A stretch of 64,000 nt of DNA from JAFGSG01 sp964626055 (GTDB lineage Bacteria > Spirochaetota > UBA4802 > JAFGDQ01), in assembly GCA_964626055.1 (NCBI GenBank), contig CAZVDF010000002.1, forward strand, positions 1 through 64,000. Direction: 5' to 3'. Each line of letters begins with the position of its first letter. Position 1 is the first letter of the stretch. The notes beneath the pieces are model-generated. The model saw only the letters and a program-made list of their open reading frames with translations, made no database searches and had not been told where the DNA came from. Positions 27,128-35,914 of this stretch are shown piece after piece. A program made the translations under genes and the position numbers.

Positions 27128-30100
27128 TTAAATTTTTTTCTGATACGCGATCAGAGGTTCAAATAATTTTAATGAAATATTTTTAAACTCATCGTCGAAC
27201 GGTAAAATTTCCTTAAAGCACAGTGTATAATATTCATTAGTGCGTTCGCCGTCACCATCCAGGTAATCGCTGCCTATCCACTTTTTCTCTGCAAGATACA
27301 GGGCTTTACCGGTTGAGCCGTCTTTAAGAATTGATTGCGCGTACTCATAGCCGGATTCCGGGAAAAAGCGGACGAGCTCGTTCTGTCCTTTAACATAAAT
27401 ATCCAGAAAATTCCGTAAAATTTCCTTGCTGCTGTCTACCTGTCCCATTTCCCAGGATGCGTCCTTGCACACAAGCCTGCTGTTATTCGGATACCCGGCG
27501 ACTTCGGCTGCGTTAAGAGCAATATGAGAGATCCATGCTCTCAATCTGTCTTTGACCTTCGTTTTTGCATATCTATACTGGACCATACTGCCTTTCCATA
27601 TATTATCAAGCCTTCCGCGCAGTTTGACGCCGCCTATTTGCAGGTCAATCTCGACAGGTTCCAGCTTATTCTCTCCGGTGATATCATTTATCTCGTTACA
27701 GAAATTTTTGATTCCGGGCATTATACTGTCGAAATACGCTCTTCCGGTATTGCCATGAGGAAGTAATCCGGCAGAGCGTATGACGTTAAATAATCTCTCT
27801 TTTTCATATCCTTCCAGATAGCGCCTGCATACGGTATCTTCCAGCTGATATTTTTGAAGCTTCTTTATCTCAAACGGTTCCTTCTGATCCAGGCTGATCG
27901 AGCGGTCATCCAGGTAAATCCCGAGTTTAGTTGTTAATAAATGCCTGGAAGGATTGATGAAAAATGTTATGAGGTCTCCTAACTGAATTGCTTCTTCCGG
28001 AGCATTGTATTCGTCCGATAGTTTTCCTTTCACAAAAATACCGGGTTCTTTCCGATCCGATGCAATGATCATCCCTGCTTTACGATTGATTTCGGAATAG
28101 CTGAAAAGTCTGCTGCCATTCGAAAAATATTTTGAGCTGAATGACTGCAGAGGATGTTTCACGAAAATTAATTCTCTTATGTTCAACTCTTTACCGGAGC
28201 AGGCGTATATGTAATCCATCAATTCGCTGACAACAACGGAGGGCTGTATTTCGCTGTTGTCCTGTATATTCTGCCCGATATAGCTGATATATAATTTTTC
28301 TTTAGCCGAAATGATCGATTCAAGGAAAAGATAACGATCATCATCCCGGCGCGATCTGTCCCCGCGGCCGGGATTCTGCGCAATCAGGTCAAAACTTACT
28401 CTGATGTCAGCCGCAGGAAAGGCATTATCATTCATTCCTATGAGACATATTATTTTAAATGGAATGCTTCGCATTGGGAGCATGGCGCAGAAAGTTACAC
28501 CGCCTGCGAGAAAACCGCTCGTTATTCTTTTTTTTTGGAAAAATTTATCAAGCCACGTTTTTATTATTTCAATATCAACCGGCTCGTGAAATCCGGATTT
28601 TTCTTCTATCAATTTAAAATTCCCCGCCGCATCCCTGATTATCTGAATATTCTCTTCGTCTTCTTCTGCGTTAAAAAGTATTCCTGCCGTCTCATTCAGA
28701 ACATCGGACCATCCGGTCAGCGTGTATTTTCCTGAAATCGTTTTTTTTATACCGGAAATTGAATTGAAGTAGTCGATAAATTTTCCCAGGATAACGGATT
28801 CAGTTCCTTCGATATCATAGGGCAGAATATTCCGATACATTGTATCTGCGCCGCCCGGCATTGCATAACCCAGCAGCATCCGATCAAATCCGGCCTTCCA
28901 GGTATTTTCTTCGAACTCCGGCAATCCCAGCTCTTTTTTGAATAGGGCGTCAATTCCCCAATTTATGTTTGTGCCTTTTATCCATCTTTTAATTATTTGG
29001 AGATCGGACAATGTGAGCCCGAATTTACCGAGCACATTGCTGTTCTCGAGTATATCAATGACTTTTGTAGATTCAAATCTGCTGTTAACCAGATCAAGCA
29101 CAGAGAAGAAAGTCATTATTATATTGTTATCTTTATATATGTTTTTATCGGCAATCGAAAACGGGATTTTGTGTTCTTCACGCACCGGATCGCTGAAAAC
29201 TGCTGAAATATACGGTGAGTAAATCGCAATATCCGGCGTCATTACAATTATATCTCGAGGCTCCAGATCAGGATCATTGTTGAACATATCGAGAAGGTTA
29301 TCATATAAAACTTCAAGTTCGCGCATAGGGCTGTGGCAAGAGTGTATCATTATGGAATTATCCGCTTTTAATTTTTCAACCGATACTGTTTTACCTTCCG
29401 CCCCGTTATGTGCGCTTCCGTCAACCATATTAAGAATGTCGGCTTGTGCCGAATGAAGAAATGAATCCCTTTCAGGCTCAGTAAAATCGGCATATTCCCG
29501 GGTATTGTCATATCCTGAAAGCAGAGACAGGAAATCTCCTCCAAGCCTCCCCATAGATGCAAGAAGGCTGTTGCCTTTTTCAAGATGCAGTTCATCCGAA
29601 GTCACATTATCCTTATATTTTCCCATTGTCTTTGCAATATTCTTTTCAGGATAAATATCGGCCCAGTATTCCCTGCATGGATTCAGAAAGAATATATTGA
29701 CTTTGATATGATCGGATAATGCGGCAAGGATATCCAGATGATATTTCGGCATTGTGGAGATCCCAAATACGGATATCCTCTCGGGCAGCAATGTGAAGTC
29801 AATCTCTGAAGGATTTTTTAATTTATTAAAGAACAATTTTCTTATATGCGGCGGAAGAGCAAGCTCGTAAGCGCCTGTAAGCCTACGCCAGAGTTCAGCC
29901 TGCCAGCTTTTATCATTTCCTTTATCCCAGTCAAGAATCATGTCCGGCCTGTACGTCAGATACTGATCGAAAGTATCCGCTATGCGGGAAGCCAGTTCGA
30001 ATATTCTGAAATATCCTTCACTGCCGGCAAGATAATCGCTTAGAGATTCAAATACTTTTAATGAGAGACAGTCCGGTAAAATCTTAACAATCTGCCATGC

Positions 30101-30376
30101 CGCAGAGTCGGTATCGAAAAGTCTTTCATCTGTGGATGCGCTCAGGATATCACTGAATATTTCTGAAACAATTTTATTCGGGAACAAATACCTGCAATTG
30201 GACCAGATACCTAGCCTTTCCGCCATTTGCATTGAGATCCAGCGTTCCATTCCCGGACTTTGCACAACTATCACTTCCGGCTTAAAAGGTGATGGGAGGG
30301 GCGTCTGCACAATATCTGCAAGCTGATCGGCCAGTTTCTCCAGGCTGTTGCTGGTATATAGTTGAATATTCGGCAT
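27128..30376 (-). CDS. recC: RecC, exonuclease V gamma subunit
   Basis: This 1082-residue protein starts with the RecC signature IQLYTSNSLEKLADQLAD and VVQSPGMERWISMQMAE, followed by IWSNCRYLFPN. Later come SIMIHSCHSPMRELEVLYD, the typical RecC helicase-like core, and KIICLIGMNDNAFP. RecC lacks an active ATPase but reads Chi and holds the RecBCD complex. It heads the minus-strand series recC-thyA-recB-recD. The 190-base gap upstream (30377-30569) is AT-rich and divergent from the pseudouridine synthase gene, and shows nothing else. Confidence 0.93.
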   Translation of the reverse strand: MPNIQLYTSNSLEKLADQLADIVQTPLPSPFKPEVIVVQSPGMERWISMQMAERLGIWSNCRYLFPNKIVSEIFSDILSASTDERLFDTDSAAWQIVKILPDCLSLKVFESLSDYLAGSEGYFRIFELASRIADTFDQYLTYRPDMILDWDKGNDKSWQAELWRRLTGAYELALPPHIRKLFFNKLKNPSEIDFTLLPERISVFGISTMPKYHLDILAALSDHIKVNIFFLNPCREYWADIYPEKNIAKTMGKYKDNVTSDELHLEKGNSLLASMGRLGGDFLSLLSGYDNTREYADFTEPERDSFLHSAQADILNMVDGSAHNGAEGKTVSVEKLKADNSIMIHSCHSPMRELEVLYDNLLDMFNNDPDLEPRDIIVMTPDIAIYSPYISAVFSDPVREEHKIPFSIADKNIYKDNNIIMTFFSVLDLVNSRFESTKVIDILENSNVLGKFGLTLSDLQIIKRWIKGTNINWGIDALFKKELGLPEFEENTWKAGFDRMLLGYAMPGGADTMYRNILPYDIEGTESVILGKFIDYFNSISGIKKTISGKYTLTGWSDVLNETAGILFNAEEDEENIQIIRDAAGNFKLIEEKSGFHEPVDIEIIKTWLDKFFQKKRITSGFLAGGVTFCAMLPMRSIPFKIICLIGMNDNAFPAADIRVSFDLIAQNPGRGDRSRRDDDRYLFLESIISAKEKLYISYIGQNIQDNSEIQPSVVVSELMDYIYACSGKELNIRELIFVKHPLQSFSSKYFSNGSRLFSYSEINRKAGMIIASDRKEPGIFVKGKLSDEYNAPEEAIQLGDLITFFINPSRHLLTTKLGIYLDDRSISLDQKEPFEIKKLQKYQLEDTVCRRYLEGYEKERLFNVIRSAGLLPHGNTGRAYFDSIMPGIKNFCNEINDITGENKLEPVEIDLQIGGVKLRGRLDNIWKGSMVQYRYAKTKVKDRLRAWISHIALNAAEVAGYPNNSRLVCKDASWEMGQVDSSKEILRNFLDIYVKGQNELVRFFPESGYEYAQSILKDGSTGKALYLAEKKWIGSDYLDGDGERTNEYYTLCFKEILPFDDEFKNISLKLFEPLIAYQKKI

Positions 30377-30569
30377 TATTTTTTTCTATCGATGTATACC
30401 AAATCCCGTGACATTTATTATAAATATTATAAATCTCGTATAGTCGCATAAAAATATACTGTCAACTACTTTGAATGCTTTTTAACATTACATAAATATA
30501 ATTAATTTTTTATTGCATGAATAAATTAAATTCTTTAACAAAGCATCAGATATTATTAATAATTAAATT

Positions 30570-31553
30570 ATGCCGGAAAAAACAACATTATCTTCCGTAA
30601 TAAACAAAAACACTTCACAAGTGCGTCTGATTGATTTTCTTTGCTTACGATTTAAATATCATAATAATGAGGAATGGGCGCGATTAATTCGATGCTCTGA
30701 TGTAAAGGTTAACGGTAACAGCTCTTCTCCCGAATATGTTCTAAAAAATAAAGACATTGTATCATATTCTGTTGTTCTTCGCGAACCCCCGATAGACTCG
30801 AATATTAAGATCATTCATAACGAAGAAAGTTTTCTTGTTGCATTCAAACCGGGAAATCTTCCAGTTCACGCAGACGGTAACTTTATAAAGAATACTTTTA
30901 TTTATTTGATAAAAAAGATAATGTCAGAAGAAGGCTATTTCGGCTATCTTACTCTGGTTCATCGGCTTGACCGTGAGACGAGCGGTCTTATAATCGTTGC
31001 GAAATCTAAAGAATCGAACCGCGCCCTTGCACGTCAGTTCGAGGCCGGTGCAGTCGGGAAAGAATATATAGCCGTTGTACGCGGCGTTATACCTGACGAC
31101 TCGTTTACAATTAACGGCCCGATAGCACCGGATCCCGAGAGCACCGTGTCCGTGCGTAAGCGAGTTGTTCCCGCAGGTACGCCGGAAGCCCAGCCTGCTC
31201 TGACACGTTTCAGCGTGATAGAGCGCTTAAACGGCTATACAGTTCTCCGATGCCTGCCGGCCACCGGACGCACAAACCAGATAAGAGTGCATCTCGCTCA
31301 TATCGGGCACCCGCTTGCCGGCGACAAGCTATACGGCAGAAGCGACAGCGAATTCCTTGAATTTGTAACAGAAGCGCGTGCGGGGCGCTTCGATCCGCTT
31401 CCATGGATGGACGCTCCCCGCCATATGCTGCACGCATATTCGATCGGATTCATGCATCCGGTATATAGCAAACCAGTTTCATTCCAATATCCCATACCGG
31501 AAGATATGATCCGATTTATTGAAAAAATTAAAAACCGCGCCGCATCGCATTAA
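30570..31553 (+). CDS. RluA-family pseudouridine synthase
   Basis: This 327-residue protein has an N-terminal S4-like RNA-binding part (IDFLCLRFKYHNNEEWARLIRCSDVKVNG), then the catalytic motif HRLDRETSGLIIVAKS with its Asp, and later RTNQIRVHLAHIGHPLAGDKLYG. It isomerises uridine in rRNA or tRNA; the exact site cannot be read from the sequence. The base composition changes inside the gene: the first third is AT-rich like its neighbours, while the last ~550 bases reach about 55-60 % G+C. A hairpin at 31559-31592 follows. Confidence 0.88.
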   Translation: MPEKTTLSSVINKNTSQVRLIDFLCLRFKYHNNEEWARLIRCSDVKVNGNSSSPEYVLKNKDIVSYSVVLREPPIDSNIKIIHNEESFLVAFKPGNLPVHADGNFIKNTFIYLIKKIMSEEGYFGYLTLVHRLDRETSGLIIVAKSKESNRALARQFEAGAVGKEYIAVVRGVIPDDSFTINGPIAPDPESTVSVRKRVVPAGTPEAQPALTRFSVIERLNGYTVLRCLPATGRTNQIRVHLAHIGHPLAGDKLYGRSDSEFLEFVTEARAGRFDPLPWMDAPRHMLHAYSIGFMHPVYSKPVSFQYPIPEDMIRFIEKIKNRAASH

Positions 31554-31558
31554 GAAAC

Positions 31559-31592
31559 GGTATTTTGTGACAATGTCTTCGCCACAAATACC
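31559..31592 (+). promoter_or_regulatory. Hairpin after rluA-like gene and tandem TTGACA boxes before sufC
   Basis: GGTATTTTGTG (559-569 of this kilobase) pairs with CACAAATACC (583-592) over ten base pairs with one bulge. No T-run follows, so terminator function is uncertain. TTGACA boxes start at 31593 and 31611 directly after the stem; the second has a weak -10 (TATCCT at 31634-31639). These probably form the promoter of the sufC/sufB pair. Confidence 0.4.
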
Positions 31593-31669
31593 TTGACAGA
31601 AAAATATAATTTGACATTGCATTATTTTACAATTATCCTTTTTTAATCAAAATATAAGAAGAGGTATCG

Positions 31670-32431
31670 ATGCTTGAATTAAAAAATCTCATTTTTACCG
31701 CACAGAGTACTGATCCGGCCGGTAAAACACAGCCAAGGACTATTATTAATAATATCAATTTTACTTTTGAAAAAGGTAAATTTTACGCTGTTACCGGACC
31801 AAACGGTAGCGGAAAGACCACAATAGCCAAACTGATAATGGGTATAAATGAGGCCACGTCCGGGTATATTTTATTCGAAGGCCGGGACATTACCGGGCTT
31901 TCCATAACAGACAGGGCACGTGCAGGAATAGCCTACAGTTTTCAGAACCCGGCAAGATTCAAAGGAACCACATGCAGGGATCTCCTCTCAATAGCCGCAG
32001 GGACAGACGATGAAAAAGTTATAGTCGATATTATCACACGGGTCGGCATCTGTTCCATGGATTTTTTGGATAAACCGGTCGATTCAAAACTTTCAGGAGG
32101 CGAAATAAAAAAGATCGAACTGGCCACAACGATTGCGCTCAATCCTAAAATCGCGATATACGACGAACCGGATACCGGGATCGACCTATGGACGATAGAA
32201 CCGATGGTTAAACTTTTAAAAAAAGAACAGGACGAACGCGGCACAACAACCATTGTTGTGAGTCATAACAGAGTATTTCTTGAAGCGGCCGATGTTTTAT
32301 TGATAATCAGGGATGGAAAAATAATTTTTACTGGGAATCTCAACAACGCGCTGCCGTTATTAAACGATCTGAGTTTATGCAATTTTTCAAATGTCTGCGA
32401 AGGAGAATACAATGCTAGATGCTATAGATAA
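31670..32431 (+). CDS. SufC-like Fe-S assembly ATPase
   Basis: This 253-residue ABC ATPase has Walker A GPNGSGKTT (43-51), the SufC-specific SFQNPARFKG, signature KLSGGEIKKIELA, Walker B KIAIYDEPDTGID and the switch SHNR. It shows the SufC style (EPDTGIDLWTIEP) rather than a transporter, and no membrane partner is near. It would drive shape changes in the adjoining SufB-like scaffold to build Fe-S clusters. GAAGAGG precedes the ATG. The next gene starts inside its 3' end, so they are translationally coupled. Confidence 0.88.
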   Translation: MLELKNLIFTAQSTDPAGKTQPRTIINNINFTFEKGKFYAVTGPNGSGKTTIAKLIMGINEATSGYILFEGRDITGLSITDRARAGIAYSFQNPARFKGTTCRDLLSIAAGTDDEKVIVDIITRVGICSMDFLDKPVDSKLSGGEIKKIELATTIALNPKIAIYDEPDTGIDLWTIEPMVKLLKKEQDERGTTTIVVSHNRVFLEAADVLLIIRDGKIIFTGNLNNALPLLNDLSLCNFSNVCEGEYNARCYR

Positions 32432-33332
32432 GGAACTTTTAAAAACCGTCGCCGAACTCGAAGGAATTCCCAAAGGAGCCTATAATATCAGGAAAAACGG
32501 GAAACTGCTCGGAAGAGAAGTCTCCGCAAATATAAATATAGAAACCAATGCCGCCGGGAACGGGATTATCATTACAATTAAACCCGGGACAAAAGGAGAA
32601 TCCGTCCATATCCCCGTGATAGTCAGCCAGGCCGGTCTTAACGACGTCGTTTATAATAATTTTATTATCGGAGACGATTCAGATGTCACTATAGTAGCCG
32701 GATGCGGAATACATTGCGGTTCCTCGAAAGAGCAGGGGCATGAGGGCATACATGAATTCAGGATAGGGAAAAATGCCAGAATTAAATACGTCGAAAAACA
32801 TGTTGCTCTCGGGGATGGGAAAGGCAAACGCGTTCTTAATCCTACTACAAAAGTATTTCTTGAACAGGGCGCTCGGGCGGAAATGGAGCTTTCCCAGATC
32901 GGCGGAGTTGATTCCGCTAACAGGCTTAACGAAGCGTCGCTGGAAGCCGGCAGCAGCATACTTATAACGGAAAGAGTATTGACCGACGCCACCCAGAAAG
33001 CCGTATCGCGCAATAAAATCCTGCTTAAGGGCAACGACAGCAAGGCCAATATGACATCAAGGTCTGTAATCAAAGGAGATTCAATTCAGGATTTCTATGC
33101 AACGATGGACGCAACTGCCAGGTGCTTCGGGCATATCGAATGCGATGCAATAATCATGGATAACGGTCGCAATGAAACCATACCATCTCTCAAAGCCGGG
33201 CATCCGGAAGCCGAGCTGACACATGAGGCATCCATAGGCAAAATTGCGAATGACCAATTAATGAAGCTCATGAGTCTGGGCCTGACATACGAGGAAGCAG
33301 TAAATCGGATAATTCAGGGATTTTTAAAATAA
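32412..33332 (+). CDS. SufB-like scaffold of a minimal SufCB system
   Basis: I place the start at 32412 because AAGGAG lies six bases upstream; an in-frame ATG exists at 32391. The protein has 306 residues, much shorter than SufB (~480). It keeps the end typical of SufB/SufD: C244 in HIECDAIIMD, corresponding to the sulfur-acceptor Cys of SufB; E272 in LTHEASIGKI; then LMSLGLTYEEAVNRIIQGFL. It also has VAGCGIHCG (C98, C102). There is no SufD, SufS, SufU or SufE beside it. This fits the two-gene SufCB layout known from methanogens (SMS-type). It overlaps sufC by 20 bases. Confidence 0.85.
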   Translation: MLDAIDKELLKTVAELEGIPKGAYNIRKNGKLLGREVSANINIETNAAGNGIIITIKPGTKGESVHIPVIVSQAGLNDVVYNNFIIGDDSDVTIVAGCGIHCGSSKEQGHEGIHEFRIGKNARIKYVEKHVALGDGKGKRVLNPTTKVFLEQGARAEMELSQIGGVDSANRLNEASLEAGSSILITERVLTDATQKAVSRNKILLKGNDSKANMTSRSVIKGDSIQDFYATMDATARCFGHIECDAIIMDNGRNETIPSLKAGHPEAELTHEASIGKIANDQLMKLMSLGLTYEEAVNRIIQGFLK

Positions 33333-33345
33333 AAAAATATATTTT

Positions 33346-34239
33346 ATGCAAAAAAATTCTCCTGTAAAATTTATCTGGATTTCCGTAGCTGCATCAATAT
33401 TAACTTTACTGCTTAAAGGGATTGCCTATTATCTGACAGGCTCGGTAGGCTTGCTCTCTGACGCGCTTGAGTCGGTAATAAACCTTGCTGCGGCAATTAT
33501 GGCGCTTATTCTTTTAACGATAGCCCAAAATCCGCCTGATAAAGAACATCCGTTCGGACACAGCAAAGCTGAATATTTTTCAAGCGTAATAGAAGGCAGC
33601 CTGATCCTGTTTGCTGCAATTGCGATCGGAGTAACTTCTATTGAGAGAATAATAAATCCGCATCCTCTAGAAGATATCGGCTCAGGTCTTTTAGTTTCTG
33701 CAACTGCATCACTTATTAACTTATTTACTGCTTTATTCCTTTTAAAAGCCGGTAAACGCTATAATTCCATAACACTTGAAGCTGATGCCCATCATCTACT
33801 TACGGATGTATGGACAACCGGCGGCGTTCTCGCAGGACTTTGTATTGTTAAAATTACCGGATGGGTTATACTTGATCCTATAATTGCCATTTTTGTAGCT
33901 CTAAATATAGTAATTACCGGCATAAAGCTTATCAGGAGGTCCGTTTCCGGTCTTATGGATGAAGCTTTACCCGAAAATGAACTTAAAACAATAAAAAAAA
34001 TACTTAATAAATATAAAAAAGACGGACTTATTTATCATTCTCTATATACAAGAAGGGCTGCGAGTAAAAACTTTGTTTCATTTCATCTTCTTATGCCGTG
34101 CAACTGGCATATCGGCCGCGGTCATGAAATAACAAAAACAATTGAAGATAAAATTAAATCAATCCTGTTAAACACTGATGTTTTTATTCACATTGAACCT
34201 CTTAACGACTCCGATGCGTTTGACGATTATCTTAAGTGA
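33346..34239 (+). CDS. Cation diffusion facilitator (metal efflux) protein
   Basis: This 297-residue protein has about six membrane helices in the first ~210 residues. Metal-site motifs are visible: SDALESVINL in helix 2 (Asp with Glu at the next turn) and EADAHHLLTDVW in helix 5 (His and Asp). HPFGHSKAEYFSS between helices is typical of the family. The C-terminal ~85 residues form the cytoplasmic metal-binding domain, with HLLMP and HIGRGHEITK. It should export Zn, Fe or Mn in exchange for protons. It starts 13 bases after sufB, so it may share that transcript. Confidence 0.88.
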   Translation: MQKNSPVKFIWISVAASILTLLLKGIAYYLTGSVGLLSDALESVINLAAAIMALILLTIAQNPPDKEHPFGHSKAEYFSSVIEGSLILFAAIAIGVTSIERIINPHPLEDIGSGLLVSATASLINLFTALFLLKAGKRYNSITLEADAHHLLTDVWTTGGVLAGLCIVKITGWVILDPIIAIFVALNIVITGIKLIRRSVSGLMDEALPENELKTIKKILNKYKKDGLIYHSLYTRRAASKNFVSFHLLMPCNWHIGRGHEITKTIEDKIKSILLNTDVFIHIEPLNDSDAFDDYLK

Positions 34240-34406
34240 AACCGGATCATAAAGGTTTAAATAATACCCGCATTTATCGATTAATAATATCTCTTAATAT
34301 AATCCATTAATTAAAAATCATAAATATCATGAATTGATTTAGTTACCCTGTCCTTTTATATTTTTTTATCATAATACTGATAATATTTATTCAAAGGAAG
34401 GTAATT

Positions 34407-34559
34407 ATGAGAACTATGAAAACTTCTGTACGGTTATTATTAAACTTCGGTTGGTCGGACAGGAATATTGCCGCTTATTTGATGATTAAGCCGAATATTG
34501 TAAAATATTATCGAAAAAAAACCGGAATATGCAGAAACCTGTATCAGGATTTCTACTGA
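34407..34559 (+). CDS. 50-residue helix-turn-helix-like protein
   Basis: This short gene has a good Shine-Dalgarno (AAGGAAGG) seven bases before its ATG. It encodes 50 residues, starting MRTMKTSVRLLLNFGWSDR and continuing with NIAAYLMIKPNIVKYYRKKTG. The stretch from about residue 16 to 42 reads as a helix-turn-helix (SDRNIAAYL - IKPNIVKYYRKK), as in very small DNA-binding proteins. It lies alone between the cation efflux gene and convergent ugd. It could be a small regulator or a remnant of a larger one. The region 34240-34406 upstream is AT-rich with no other feature. Confidence 0.5.
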   Translation: MRTMKTSVRLLLNFGWSDRNIAAYLMIKPNIVKYYRKKTGICRNLYQDFY

Positions 34560-34579
34560 AAATTTAAAAAAACTACAGA

Positions 34580-35899
34580 TCAATTTCGTCCGATACAGAA
34601 ATAAATAAAACCTTTCTCTTTCATCATTGACGGCTCATACTGGTTTCTGCCGTCAAATATGACCGGGATCTTCATCAGCTGCTTCATCTTATCGAAATCC
34701 GGCTTTCTGAACTGATGCCACTCCGTTAAAAGAAGCAGCGCATCCGCGCCTTTGAGAGTGTCATAATAACTGTTTATATATTCGATATTGCTGGTACCGA
34801 GAACCGCTTTTGCAGTCTCCATCGCGATCGGGTCGTGCGCTTTTATGCCTGCGCCCATTTCTATCAATTTATTGATAATATCGATTGAAGGAGCTTCCCG
34901 CATATCGTCGGTCTGCGGTTTAAACGAAAGACCCCATACGGCAAACTTCTTACCCCCTATATTATTATTAAAATGCTTTGTAATTTTATCGATAAACCTG
35001 TATCTCTGTTCTTTATTGACTTTATCTACAGATGTTAGTATTCTTGCATCCAGCCCGAGGTCATTTGAAGTTTGAATTAAGGCTTTAACATCCTTGGGGA
35101 AGCATGATCCTCCGTAGCCCAGACCGGCAAATAAAAATGCGGAACCGATTCTGTTGTCGGAACCGATTCCCTTTCTGATGTTCTCGATGTCCGCCCCGAC
35201 TTTTTCGCATAACACCGAAAGTTCGTTCATAAATGTAATTCTGGCGGCAAGCATTGCGTTTGAAGCGTATTTGCTCAGTTCCGCCGACGGTATATCCATT
35301 ATCAAAAGCCTCTCTCCTTTCCTGAAAAACGGAGAATAAAGTTCTTTCATCAATCGCATGGATCTTTCATTATCAGCGCCGATAATTACCCTGTCGGGTT
35401 TCATAAAGTCTTCTAATGCGCTGCCTTCTTTTAAAAATTCGGGATTGGAAACAACATCAAATTCGATTATTTCCCCTCTTTTCTTGAGTTCTTCGCCGAT
35501 GGCTTTCCTGACTTCTTTATAAGTCCCGACCGGGACAGTCGATTTATTTACTATTACAGCATATTTTTTAATTTTCCTGCCGATATTCCTTGCGGCTTCC
35601 AGGACATAACTCAGATCGGCCGATCCGTCTTCTCCCTGCGGCGTACCTACAGCGATAAAAATAAACTGCGAATCATCTAATCCCTCATCAATACCTGTTG
35701 AGAAGCTTAGCCTTCCTTCGGACAGATTTCTTTCGATCATTTCTCCAAGCCCGGGCTCGTATATCGGAATAATGCCCTTTTTTAAATTCTTTATTTTTTT
35801 TTCATCTATGTCCACGCATAAAACATCATTGCCCATTTCTGCGAAACAGGTGCCGGTTACAAGACCGACATATCCGCTGCCTATAATGATAATTTTCAA
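34580..35899 (-). CDS. ugd: UDP-glucose 6-dehydrogenase
   Basis: This 439-residue protein has the NAD-binding start IIIIGSGYVGLVTGTCFAE, then KSTVPVGT, SNPEFLKEGSA and the catalytic Cys in GLGYGGSCFPKDVKAL, plus VWGLSFKPQTDDMREAPS. It oxidises UDP-glucose to UDP-glucuronate for envelope polysaccharides. The start codon is TTG, supported by GGAGGG five bases upstream; no ATG is nearby. It is the last gene of the minus-strand run that includes the TPR protein and the M23 peptidase. Confidence 0.93.
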   Translation of the reverse strand: MKIIIIGSGYVGLVTGTCFAEMGNDVLCVDIDEKKIKNLKKGIIPIYEPGLGEMIERNLSEGRLSFSTGIDEGLDDSQFIFIAVGTPQGEDGSADLSYVLEAARNIGRKIKKYAVIVNKSTVPVGTYKEVRKAIGEELKKRGEIIEFDVVSNPEFLKEGSALEDFMKPDRVIIGADNERSMRLMKELYSPFFRKGERLLIMDIPSAELSKYASNAMLAARITFMNELSVLCEKVGADIENIRKGIGSDNRIGSAFLFAGLGYGGSCFPKDVKALIQTSNDLGLDARILTSVDKVNKEQRYRFIDKITKHFNNNIGGKKFAVWGLSFKPQTDDMREAPSIDIINKLIEMGAGIKAHDPIAMETAKAVLGTSNIEYINSYYDTLKGADALLLLTEWHQFRKPDFDKMKQLMKIPVIFDGRNQYEPSMMKEKGFIYFCIGRN

Positions 35900-35914
35900 A
35901 AATTCCCTCCGGTG

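Noticed and set aside
32391..32411. Upstream ATG for the SufB-like gene
   Set aside because: The ATG at 32412 has AAGGAG at six bases; the upstream one has no ribosome site.
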